Positions 33,401-44,143 of a stretch of 64,000 bases of DNA are shown here, in pieces. The stretch comes from Aculops lycopersici (taxonomy: Eukaryota > Arthropoda > Arachnida > Trombidiformes > Eriophyidae). The position numbers were made by a program, and so were the translations under genes. Where the stretch lies: assembly GCA_015350385.1 (NCBI GenBank), contig WNKI01000002.1, positions 10,164,549 through 10,228,548 of the forward strand. The letters are read 5' to 3'. Under the pieces are notes generated by a model, which made no database searches, had not been told where the DNA came from, and saw only the letters and a list, made by a program, of their open reading frames with translations. Position 1 is the stretch's first letter, and the number at the start of each line of letters is the position of its first letter.

Positions 33401-35822
33401 AGGATACATCCTTCTCAGTGGCGCTACCTCGGCCGCCGCCGGCGCAGCCACCGCTACTTCACCACGATGACGACTACACGAAACTGAATCCGAAATCATG
33501 CTCCTCGTAGACGTCGTGGTTGCCGTGATGGTCGGCGGCGTTGCGCCTCATTTCCGCGGCGAGTGTTTGTTTTGACGCGCCGCAAGTCGGCCATTTTTGA
33601 TAGTCCACTTCTCGTCGTGCATCCAAGAAAAAGTAACCGCCGACTGGGCGAGAGATATTTGCATTTCCATTTGCACGCGACTAAATTTGCACTTCGTGGC
33701 GCCATTTGCATGATGCTTGGTGAGAGTTGATTTTTGGTTCTGTTGGCTCGCAAATAACGGGTGGCCAAAATTCAAGAGAATAGATGAATGGAAGATGGAG
33801 GACGATAAGGGAATTGTGTGTAGGCAAACTAGAAGATCTGACTACCATGAGAACAATGGCTAAAAAGAGAGAGAGCGCCGCTCGCACTAGCCGCAAGAAA
33901 CACGCGCTCGTCGGTTATGTAACCAGCAGCTAGCAACTATTTTGTTTCTTCTCCCTATTCATCTGTTCCCATAAGAGCAGCCAACAAACTGCATGTTTGC
34001 TCTCTCTCTCTCTCTTTCTACTTGCTCACCATTCTCACACAACTAAACTGAACTAAACCTCGCTCGTTCCTGAAGATTTCCGGTGGCGTTGTGTCGTTGA
34101 AGTTGGCGGTGGCGCGGCCGCCACAGTCATCATCGTAGTCGGCGACGACGAGGATCGCCCTGTTGGCTGATGGATGGAAATGAGCAAGAGTTCCGGTCGC
34201 CTGCTAATGGCAGCTAGTCGTTGTTGATGTCGTCGTCGTCGTCGTCGTCGTCGTCGCTGTAGTTGGAGGCGGAAGTGGCGTTCAAGTTCTGGTTAGAAGA
34301 ACCAAAACTCGAGTTTGATTCCTACTGCTACTTTGCACGCGAGTTGGCTAAGGATATCGGATCAGTTCGGGGGAAGGAGGAAAGTGGTTTTAGTCGGTGG
34401 ATAGGAGGAGCAAATTTTTGCCGGCTAGAGAGTGGCGCCCTAATGAGACTTTAGGGCTTGTTGCTCAACGATCAGCCCAAAAACCAGAACTCTCCTGGGA
34501 CTCTCAAAGTTGGCGTTGCAGCCAAAGTGACTGCTAGCCACATGGAGGGCCACTTGAGTGAATGAAGCCCACCAGCAGTCGGGCAGGAATCAGCTCGTGC
34601 AACTGACTCTTTACATTGCATTTTACAACATTACGAGCAGCTCTTAGCTGCTGAATCAGTGTGAACCAGCGAGAACCGGAAGTAGGTCCAGCAATCGCGA
34701 GTGAAATCTCCCTTTCCCCGAACCGGAAACTAAACCAAAAGCCAGGCGAAGGAGGGAAAAGTTGGATGGTCATGTATAAATAAATATATTATATTACAAC
34801 TATAAGCATACCTTTTGCTTACGTTGCCATCGCTGCTATCTACCCCAACAAAATCTCCCCTCTTATGCTAGCTCATCATTTTGACTGGAATAAAACGGAG
34901 AGGAATAATGAGCGGAAACGGAGTGCTCCCAGTGGGAGAACTGATATCTCTGTATATTTTACACGTGTTCTATTCCTTGTCACACTATTATTCCAGCGAT
35001 TCACGTAACTGATGCCTCAATCTGTGTCGCCTGATGATCTTTTAGTTTAGTTTAGTTTGGATTAGTTGGTTTTCAAGGCGAGGAAAAAGGGCGGCAGCTG
35101 CCGTGAATGGCGCCAGATGCTCGCTGACATTAGGACCCGAATTTGCCGGCCACTTGCTTCTTGATTTGGATCCCAAATAAAGCATTCTTCTTTCCAATTA
35201 TAGATAGAAAGAGTGTTTGTTTACACAGTCCAGTTTCGGGGGCTAGCCATTAGGGCCACCTGTCGCCCAGATACGCTGGCCACTCCAAACTTGAGCAGAT
35301 TAGGACTAGCACACAAAAGATCGAGGTTAATCCCCGAGAAGCTGCCTATATGAGCAGCGTAACTAACAACTGAGCCGCTGGCAGTTCAAGAGCAACACAG
35401 TCGGGTCCACTCAATCGACTTGGATTGCGGCAAATCAGCCGACTGGTCAGCTGAAAAGATTGCCAGCTTCCGTTTGGAGTGGACTGGTTTAGTGGACTGG
35501 TTTGGGAGCCAAGAATGTGGAGTAGATTTGATCCTTTGAGCTACCGTTACCGCCGCCGCATAGCATTTTTAGATCCAAATCTAAATCGGAATCAGTTTAG
35601 CGTTAGTGGACACAAGCGACTACTACTACTACTAAGTCCTTTTCCACAAGCTCATTGAATGACATGAAACTAATACTAAAACGAACACTATTAATAACAA
35701 CAAGAACATCCAAACTATCACAATCGATATCGAAATAGATCTTGCAGCTCGCTGCTCGCGAGTTTCAAGCCGGGGACCTAGCGACGAGCGGCCATCGCTC
35801 ATATAAGAGCAACTAGTTTAGA

Positions 35823-36020
35823 ATGAGTTTCTCCCTCTTCCTCTCACAATTTAGGTCTCACAAGAAAAACATTGACTCAAACTTGCGAGCAACCAACTTT
35901 GCTCGCAAGTCCTTTTCCTCCTACGGCGACAGCAGCAGCAACAAATACGAAGCCAACTGTCGCGTGGTGGTGCCAACTCGACTCAAATTTCATCGGCATT
36001 CCACTCGAGTGAACTCGTAA
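35823..36020 (+). CDS. Small open frame preceded by a TATA-like element, unknown
   Basis: ATG opens a 65-residue basic frame (begins MSFSLFLSQFRSHKKN). CATATAAGAG ends about 15 bases before the ATG, which is too close for a normal promoter unless the 5' leader is only a few bases long. No family recognised; probably chance. Confidence 0.12.
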   Translation: MSFSLFLSQFRSHKKNIDSNLRATNFARKSFSSYGDSSSNKYEANCRVVVPTRLKFHRHSTRVNS

Positions 36021-38276
36021 ATTGATTGTTTCTTCCTGATAATAGGATTCCCGACTTCTTTTCCTTTATACTCTCGCACTCTAATTCTCCATTCCGTCTT
36101 CTTAACCTGGCAAACTTTCTCCTTTCAATCCGTCAATGAGCGATGACGAAATTCGAGCGCGGTATTTTCGCATCGGCTGACAGGCGGATCCGAGCTGAAT
36201 GCGATCCGGATTGTCAAGGATCCTCGACAATTCGAATCGAGAGAGGCAGCGGCGGGTGAGTCCCATCGCCCGCCCGCTCGACTGACTGACTGAGACTCGA
36301 TAGGAGAAACGGAGGAGAAGTCGAGCACTAGTTCATTGGATGCAAATCCGCGCGTGGCCATGAGGATTTAGTGGCAGAGGTGGTTGTTGCTGTTGTTGTT
36401 GTTATTGTAGTTTTTGTGCAAGCGAAGTGGCGCAATCAGCCTGCTCCCTAACAAGCGCAACGGCGACCACTTGGCGATGGACTAATCCAGATTGGAGCCT
36501 CCGGTTGCTGCATGTCAATTGACAACTAAAATTTGCGACGACTGCCACCACCACGACGAGTTCATGTTTGTCTCGAACTCGAATGAGAGATTTTCTCTCG
36601 CTATCTGCACGATTTGCCTGACAAACACACAGTGGGCAAATCTTCAGTTCACGCGACCATAGCGCTGCTTTTTTGCTCCTCCTTTTTTGCCCCGCTAACC
36701 GGCCAACCGGTTCACTAACAAGCGAGCGCCGCTAGGTCCCGCTCTCGCCGGCCGCGGGCTATATTTTGCAATTGGGTTAAACTCGGCTTCAATTGAATTA
36801 GCGGCGCTGATATTGGCGGTGCCAGTGGTTGCAGTGGAGCAATGAGCATAAAAGAGAGGAAGTGAGGCAACCGAGCGATGAATTGAATTAAAGCAATAGG
36901 AAGAGCGAGAGCATTTTCTCGGTGAATGTTGTTGTAGTCGTTTTGGTAGCTGTAGTCGAGTTGTTGTTTGTTGTTCCACCTCCAAACTCTTGAGATAAAT
37001 TCTATTTTGGTTCCCTTCATTGATTTTGCTCCAATTCTCAAACTGGCCACTGGTTAGAGCGACGGCAGTGGATGGTTTGGTTAGTGTTAGTCGATGGTTC
37101 TCCAGCTTAGAAGCGAGAGGAGAGGAAAGATTGTCAGTCGGTCGGTTGCACTCGTTTGTTGGCCTGTCACCGAGCGAAATGAGCCACTTGAGTTCCTGGA
37201 AGTTGATGTCGATGTCGTGGTCGTGGTGGTTGCAGTCTCCCTTTGTTGCTTGTAAGTTGCACCGGCCAATCTCACTTGCGGAGCCTAGCATATTATCGCT
37301 AGTCATCTTTCTCGTGGTGGCGGTGGTTGTCGTCTTAGTCATCATTCCTCCCCTAACTCGCTTTTAGTCCGCGAGTTGGCCTTTGAAAATCTGCGACCAT
37401 CAATGGGGCAGGCAACTAATTCATCCAACTATATCATTCAATTCGACCACCGTCGTCGCGTTCCTCGTCCCACGGCAACTAGTCGAAAAGAGTGGATCAC
37501 CATGCAACCCGATCCCTCGCCATTCTAAAGCCTTGGCGATTCCCTAGGCAAACGATTGGCTTCCAAATGAACAAGCGAGAGAGAGAGAGGAGGAAACGAA
37601 GGGAGAAAATCTCGTCTCTTCCAAAATGAAAGCAACGAGACTCGTGCATGTCGACAAACTCTCACTATCTGCAATTTGAGTCACTCAAATGGCGCACTGC
37701 TCAATTGATGGCAAAGTGCGATAGCGACGATGACGCGTGCTGCTAGCTGCTGTTGCCATTGGGAAACCATTGCTTGCAAATGGGCGCTGCACGTGGCGCT
37801 GCGAGTAGTTTGCGACTTGAGGAGAGAAAGTTTGCTGTTGGTTACATCGCATCCTCCTATGGCAAAACCAACAACCAGGCAGCTAGCAATTTCCCAATTT
37901 CTCGTCGAGAAGCCATTTCTCGAATGTAGCCGCCGCCGCCGTCGCCACTGCCACTAGTAACAACTGAAGCCGATTAGTGGATACTCTGACACAAAAGCAC
38001 CGAGGGAAAGTCGACACGATGAGAAGCGAGATAGACGACTGAGAAAGCAGCAAATTGGCACTTCTTTTTGGTTTGTTCATTTGGTTTGTTGCTCGCTACT
38101 AGTTCCGTCCTAAACTCAGCTTGTTGTCGGTCAGTCAAGTGAGCAACAAATTGACTGGCCATCTAAAATTAGGCACACGTCTCATGCCATCATCTCATCG
38201 AATCCGAGTGATGTAATAGCTAGTTTGCGCTGGTTTAAGTGCAATGACAGTATTTCGCTGGCATTGGGCTAGCCTT

Positions 38277-38315
38277 CAGTATTAGTGGCTAGTCTGGTGC
38301 CAGCCACTAATACTG
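38277..38315. repeat. Perfect inverted repeat (14-bp arms, 11-base loop)
   Basis: CAGTATTAGTGGCT at 38277-38290 is the exact reverse complement of 38302-38315. The loop itself can form CTGG..CCAG. Confidence 0.85.
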
Positions 38316-39572
38316 ATCCACTTACATGATAACAAGCAACAATCCAACCGGCAATTAGGCTATCCATGATTCAGTGCCACTTTTCTCACACTCTTGCTCA
38401 TCTGTCTCAAGTGTTCTGTTAGCACAATTGTTGTCGGAACTCTAGTTGCTGCTTGCCTCCGGAGGTGGTAGCAGTAGCAGAACCAGCGGCCGTGATATCG
38501 TTGATATTGAAATGCAACTTGGTTATATTCTTACGAAAACTCAATATAGTTCGTGTAGCCATCGGCAACTTGTTGGAGCTCCCTAGTCAGTCTATTGTTC
38601 CATTTTTCCATCTGTCTGTCTATCACTCTGCCAGCGATTGCATTTCCAAGAAGCTCGTAAGGGGGTCTCTTAAATTTTGTCTTGTGGCGTTAGTTGCCAA
38701 GCTTGGGCTCAAAACCAAGACCACGAACTCACGGCCAACCTGTTGAATATGTATAGGAATCTCTCGCTAGAAAGTTTTATTATGGACAATTGTAGCCAAG
38801 TCAATTGTTGCTGCTACATGAACATGGACGATTACTTGAAACAAACGATATTCTGGCCAGAAATAGAGGCAGTTTCGTCCATGCGATAGTCATTTTGCGT
38901 TGAGACAGACAGTCTCTGTCTCATGTAACTCAAGTAGAAATCTTTGTCATCCTAAGGACTCTTGAAGTGTTTACAAAGTCTTAGTAGGATTCACCATCCT
39001 TATACTAGACTGTCAAATTTGTGGCGTTAATGGTATTGCTTGTGGATGAGTTCGGGGTTTTTCTAGCTGACAATATTGTGCAATCATAATAAACAAAAAG
39101 AAACTCTCCTATATAAAAAAAGAGTCGAACTAAAGTCAGGCTCATTCAGTTTTGCTATTAATTGTTGACATTGTACTTTCTTATGCCTTTCAATGGAATT
39201 CAAGTATTTATAACAACTAGTTCATTGTTAGGTATATTGACGAACGCGATCATCATCATCACAGTTTGCGTTGTCTTCGACTGGGCGCACTTATTTTGCG
39301 TAATGTATCAACGATAAGGTTGAGTTTTGAGACAGTGACGCATATTAAGGTTACTTCTACTTATTAGACAGGCAAATATACACACTCCATCCAACTATTA
39401 ATGCTTTGGTTTGCTAAATACGATTGTTATTATATACATCATATCGATATCATTTTTGTCAGCATCATGTGACAAACACAATCCTTACAGTACCGATGAG
39501 TATTGTATCCAGTTCCCCATTCACTGGCTGGCATGTTCCCACGTGAACAGTGGACAATATCTCAAATCACTG

Positions 39573-39613
39573 GCCCATGCCCTCAGCACGAGCTGCTCGT
39601 GACGAGCATGGGC
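39573..39613. repeat. Nested inverted repeat
   Basis: Outer arms GCCCATGC (39573-39580) and GCATGGGC (39606-39613) enclose an inner CACGAG/CTCGTG hairpin, with unpaired bases between the two stems. Confidence 0.7.
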
Positions 39614-40520
39614 TCCTAGCGCCCTCTACGTACGTGACTACTATAATATTGCAACTTTCCATTTTGTAGTCTACATTGTGAGCCACAAGTGTATGTGCGT
39701 GTGTCTATGTTCATCGATAAGTCATTGGAATCTTCTTTTCCCCTTTGAATGGCCTGTAAATAGTATATATATATATACGATTTACATATATATTGAACCT
39801 CTTTTGGTACTAAAAAGGATCAACTCGAAAGACAATGGAAGAAAATTGCGAATTGCAACAAAGGCGAGTCACGAGTTTGAAACCACCACAACTACAATTC
39901 AGCAACAATAAAGTGGATGGCTCACCGAAATATGATCAACATTCCCATTCTTGAAACCAAAGATTGTTTTCGATTATGTAATATGAGAGTGATACATGAG
40001 AGTAGAGATATACTCTTGACTCTGGATTGGTTGCTAGAGGATAATATAAATGAGCAATCAATGAATGGATCAATCCCTTGAACAGACATTCAAGAAAAAC
40101 ACTTAAGCTCTGTCCGCTTGGCGTTATGGCGCGCAAACGAAACGAAAAATACATCAAAAGTTAGATCACAGGGTAGAGATATATTTGTTGAATCTTGTGA
40201 TTCCATGAACAGATAGTCGATTGATCACCTCAACAATCATCCTACCCTACTTGCCACCATTGCTCACACAAGAATGCTTAATGTCCAACTTGAAGTAGGT
40301 TTCTGGTATGTGTAGTAAAAATGACGCCATTATTACCTACCTAACCACCAGCGGCTAGCTGATGGAAACAACGATTGGAGGTCACGGTGTTATGACATCA
40401 CGAAAACATGGTTATCATCGCATTGGCAACCAAATTTGGACTAGATTTGTTATTCATGGATACAGTCAAGCTGAAGAATCATCCTTATCGACTGGCCTGC
40501 CGGTAACATCATGGAGATAC

Positions 40521-40521
<1 letters not shown>

Positions 40522-40583
<62 letters not shown>
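40522..40583. repeat. (TCA)n microsatellite
   Basis: About 62 bases of uninterrupted TCA trinucleotide; the plus-strand frame through it reads poly-isoleucine and is not a gene. Confidence 0.97.
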
Positions 40584-40585
<2 letters not shown>

Positions 40586-41225
40586 CATTATCATGTGAGT
40601 CGCGGGTGTTGTTAGTTGAGTTGTTTTTCAATTATAATGTTGTCGTCGTGATATTATTTAGTAACCAGAACATGTACAAGGTCGTCGTCGCTGTAGCCAT
40701 CGTTGATTGGAATAGGATCAGTTGTAGTGGCACTTGTTGTACATGTATTATTGCATCCAGGCTTCCAATTTTGGCACGTCCAACAACGAAACACATGATT
40801 TTCACGCATTCACATTCATCACAATCGGAAGATGGTTAAAGTGGCTAACCTTGTAAAGGGTTAGATAAGAAACCTAAGCAAGAGCGACTATCGCTTGATT
40901 TTGTCTGGTTTGATGCGCGCATCTGGCTTGCGGCCATCCATCCAAAACTAGCCTTGTAAATATAGACGATTGACTTATGATAACATCATCTAATATAAGT
41001 AGTAATATTAATCTACTGTAGTAAGATGGGGAGAAATTTTAATTATAATCGAGTGAATATTACTTATGCTCTCGCTTGTTACTTTCACATAATTTGTCTC
41101 AGCAATCAAACTCAAGCAAGACATGGAAGAACAATGGGTAGTCTCAACCTTTGCCATGGCTGCCCTGGTGGTTGTTTACAACTCAAGATTGTCATCTCTC
41201 ATCTCCTCATCTCCTCATTTCCTCT

Positions 41226-41305
41226 CGACTCGACTTGACTCGACTAGTCTAGACTCGACTCGACTCGGCTCGGCTCGGCTCGGCTCGGCTCGACTCGACT
41301 CGACT
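41226..41305. repeat. Pentamer minisatellite (CGACT/CGGCT)n
   Basis: About 80 bases of five-base units, CGACT at both ends and CGGCT in the middle, with a few variants (TTGACT, AGTCTAGA). Confidence 0.93.
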
Positions 41306-42996
41306 TAACTTAACTCAATGTAACTCACGCTTGTTGCATCGTGCTACCGCGAGGGCCACTTTGGCTCAAAGAAAGATTATTTGCTCACCGGTTCCTCTTG
41401 AGTTGCGATGTTGTTCTAAACAGGCCTTCGGTTCATGGAACATACTCAAAATTAACTGGTCTAAAATCATACGAGACTCGAGGGCGGAAGCAGCGGAAAA
41501 AGTGATTGCAACAATGAGATCATCACGACGACAACTTGTTCTCAACATTGACCCAAAACAGTGAAGTAACATGTATGATGAACCAACTAATTCAATCTAG
41601 ACCACAAAGTTAGCAACCATCTTGCGACAAGGTAAACACCTTGCGAGCAACTCAGAGAAATTAGATATCCAACTAGCTGGACTTGTACGCTTAATAGCAA
41701 TATAAACTGATCTCCTCGCTTTCCCTCCCTCTTTGATGAGGACCAGATATGAAAGGCTGACATAGATGTATGGTCTAGTGATCAGGAACAAGGTATATGC
41801 GTGGCTCAAACCTGGGTTACTAACTAACGAGTGCCAACAATGGACTTGAGTCCATCATGATGAACACAATTACACTAATCAAGATGAAAGGTGCAGCAAC
41901 TTCAGTAGCACTCTCGACTTGACTCCAATGATCAATCGATGATTCGGGGCTCGAAAGAACCTTCAATGAATCAGGTCGGTGGTTGGTAGTGGCAAATTCC
42001 TGTTGCCAAGTGTTTCGAGTTGGAGATAACAAAACTAACTATACTATTGATATTAAATTTGCCAAGTGGGTGAGTAGGAGGTTCACTTCTGCTAGTGAAC
42101 ATGAGGATTTCCTATCATCATAACTGTCGTCATCAATGACAACAGTCATTGTTCATTCTCCCTCGACCCGCCCACCAGTTAGATGAGGAATGTCGCTAGG
42201 TGCTCGCTGAAGTTAACTGGAATTTGGAAATGTTGTAGGCGGGCACCTAGGCGAGCGTCGTGTAAATAACGGCCTTATCACTGCGAGCCTTAGGGATCTA
42301 AATGGTTTCTGAATGGAGTGATAGCAATAACTAAAGTCTATTAGTTAGTTTCGAGGAGGTGGCCAACTCGAACAAAGGCAACAACGAATAGGACAATGTA
42401 CTTGTCGTTGCTCGATAGCGGCAGCAGCAGCGTCAGGCGCAATGGTTGTAGCAATCGTAGCGGTAGTGGTGGTGGTTGTGGCTCTAATTGGATGATCATT
42501 TTCCCCGGCACCAAACTACAGTTCAAAGTTAAATATTCATCCAATGATTGAACTAAAAGTCAATGCGATGATAGCCGGAAGCTTGGATGGCACATGAGCA
42601 TGACTTATGTGCAAAAGTGGTAATATTTTGTGCAAAGAAGATTGACTTAGCCGATAATGATATGAAGTGGATTGATAGACTTGCTGGAACAATGGGCGCA
42701 TACATTAAATATTGGACAACATGAGGCGGCAGTGGCGCCGTCACTGTCACCACTGCCTTTAATTTCCATTTGCAACGGCACTTCAACCATCCGCTCGATT
42801 TTGACAAATGGTTGACGACCGTCACTTTGGACTTCAATAGATATAAGAGGTGAGAGGAGGAGGAGTTTGCGCAGTTTGATGAACTTCACAAGCTAGCAGG
42901 TGATTTATGTGTGCAAAACAGTAAAGTATTTCCCATCTCCTCTATCCCTATCACTCTCTATGACTACGCTTGGTGGCTTTCCACCACTCACATTAT

Positions 42997-43025
42997 CGAT
43001 TTTAACCCTGGAAGAGTTAAAATCG
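42997..43025. repeat. Perfect hairpin (10-bp arms, 9-base loop)
   Basis: CGATTTTAAC at 42997-43006 and its exact reverse complement at 43016-43025. Confidence 0.8.
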
Positions 43026-43396
43026 ACTCCCACTACTCGAGGGTGCAAAAGACGATCACAAATCAACGAAGATACATAAGCAAATGTAACCGAATTTGAG
43101 CCATTAGATCAAATTGAAACTCTCGAGCGAAGCCACCACCAAGAGAGGGAGACAAGAGAACTTTTTTTTAGTAATAGTAATAATTTTAGCATGATCAACA
43201 CAAGACGAAATTCCAACTTGCACCTGGCGAATGGTAAAACGGACACTAGATAATTAGATAATAGATAGAAAGTAAGCAGCTAATACCTCAGTAGAAATGT
43301 TGACCTCTTGGTTTCCATAACGTCGAGGATCAAAACTATCAAGTCATAGAGAGACTAATTTAAGAAGAGAAGCCCACTAAAAATTCAACATTCAAA

Positions 43397-44143
43397 ATGT
43401 CCACCTCAAAACCGGCGGCTCTAATCATGATTGTGGTCTTGATTCACACCAATGTTTTAAGCACAATCACTGCCTCAGAGGCGAGCCCTGAAGGTTCCGG
43501 AAACTCAACAACGAATCTCAATGATTTACTAACACGCAACATCCAATTTCAACAGCAACAAGTCAAGCCAACATTATCGCAAGAGTTATCGAGACAACAG
43601 ATGCAATACTCGCCCATCGACGAGCTCATCAGTGAGGCGTTGATCGAGGGATTGGCTGACAATAATAATAGAATCCACGGAGCTGACAAGCGATCGGGTC
43701 GCATGTTTTGGCATCCAACAGACGACATCGGACCCTACGGATTGGCGCATGATAATCAAGAGAAACGAATTGATGAGGCGCTCAATATGATACTACAAGA
43801 GATCAGCTCCAACTTGGAGTCATCGACACAAGAGCCGGCGTCGGCATCAAGTCAACAAACAACCACCAGCAAGACAAAGCAACCCATTCAATTGACTCCA
43901 GATGGACTGAAGCTTCTCATTGCAACCGGCGCACTGCAGGGAACAAATGCTCGACTGCGCGGAGGTAGGGCTATTCTTGGCTCTTCCGGTGGCCAAAAGT
44001 CAATGCCTCTTGTCAGCAACTCCATAATTTCAACATCGTTGGCGAGCAGAGATCGAGGACTGAGCAATTTCCCAAAGAGAGCGCCAACTCGCTTTCGTCC
44101 CTGCCACTTCAATGCCATCTCATGCCCGTGGGGCGAGTTCTAG
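43397..44143 (+). CDS. Allatostatin-C-like (arthropod somatostatin) neuropeptide precursor 1
   Basis: A 248-residue prepropeptide in one exon. A hydrophobic signal peptide (about 1-26) is followed by a Gln-rich spacer. Two Lys-Arg sites (98-99 and 123-124) bracket a 23-residue segment starting SGRMFWHPTDDIGPYG. A final Lys-Arg releases the C-terminal 20-mer APTRFRPCHFNAISCPWGEF. That peptide has the family core C-x-F-N-x-x-S-C with a six-residue disulfide loop (Cys236-Cys243). Known allatostatin-C types normally end with Phe directly after the second Cys; here a PWGEF tail follows and there is no amidation Gly at the end. Receptors of the family are somatostatin-like GPCRs. Whether this is the C, CC or CCC type cannot be settled by eye. 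The ATG follows TTCAAA. Confidence 0.85.
   Translation: MSTSKPAALIMIVVLIHTNVLSTITASEASPEGSGNSTTNLNDLLTRNIQFQQQQVKPTLSQELSRQQMQYSPIDELISEALIEGLADNNNRIHGADKRSGRMFWHPTDDIGPYGLAHDNQEKRIDEALNMILQEISSNLESSTQEPASASSQQTTTSKTKQPIQLTPDGLKLLIATGALQGTNARLRGGRAILGSSGGQKSMPLVSNSIISTSLASRDRGLSNFPKRAPTRFRPCHFNAISCPWGEF

Larger units (their letters stand above)
31561..39100. other. Long stretch without recognised genes
   Basis: Fairly GC-rich sequence with many short tandem tracts, for example (CT)n near 31840-31860, (ACC)n near 31950-31970, (GTC)n near 34228-34257 and GTT-rich DNA near 36382-36402. Short frames on both strands lack family motifs; the longest ATG-started one (36695-37345, minus) is compositionally biased. 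A TATA-like word precedes a 65-codon frame at 35823, and a 14-bp hairpin lies at 38277-38315. Confidence 0.45.
39101..43396. other. Upstream region of the first allatostatin-C-like gene
   Basis: AT-richer than the preceding stretch. Contains a (TCA)n tract, a pentamer minisatellite, a nested inverted repeat (39573-39613) and a 10-bp hairpin (42997-43025) about 370 bases before the neuropeptide start codon. A frame at 39411-39602 lacks an ATG. Confidence 0.45.

Noticed and set aside
36695..37345. 216-codon ATG-started minus-strand frame
   Set aside because: Thr-rich start, no domain, no conserved motif, two other frames also open over the same DNA; likely chance in GC-rich repeat DNA.
38277..38315. 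microRNA precursor
   Set aside because: The stem has only 14 pairs with an 11-base loop; a pre-miRNA needs a stem of more than 22 pairs. Kept only as an inverted repeat.
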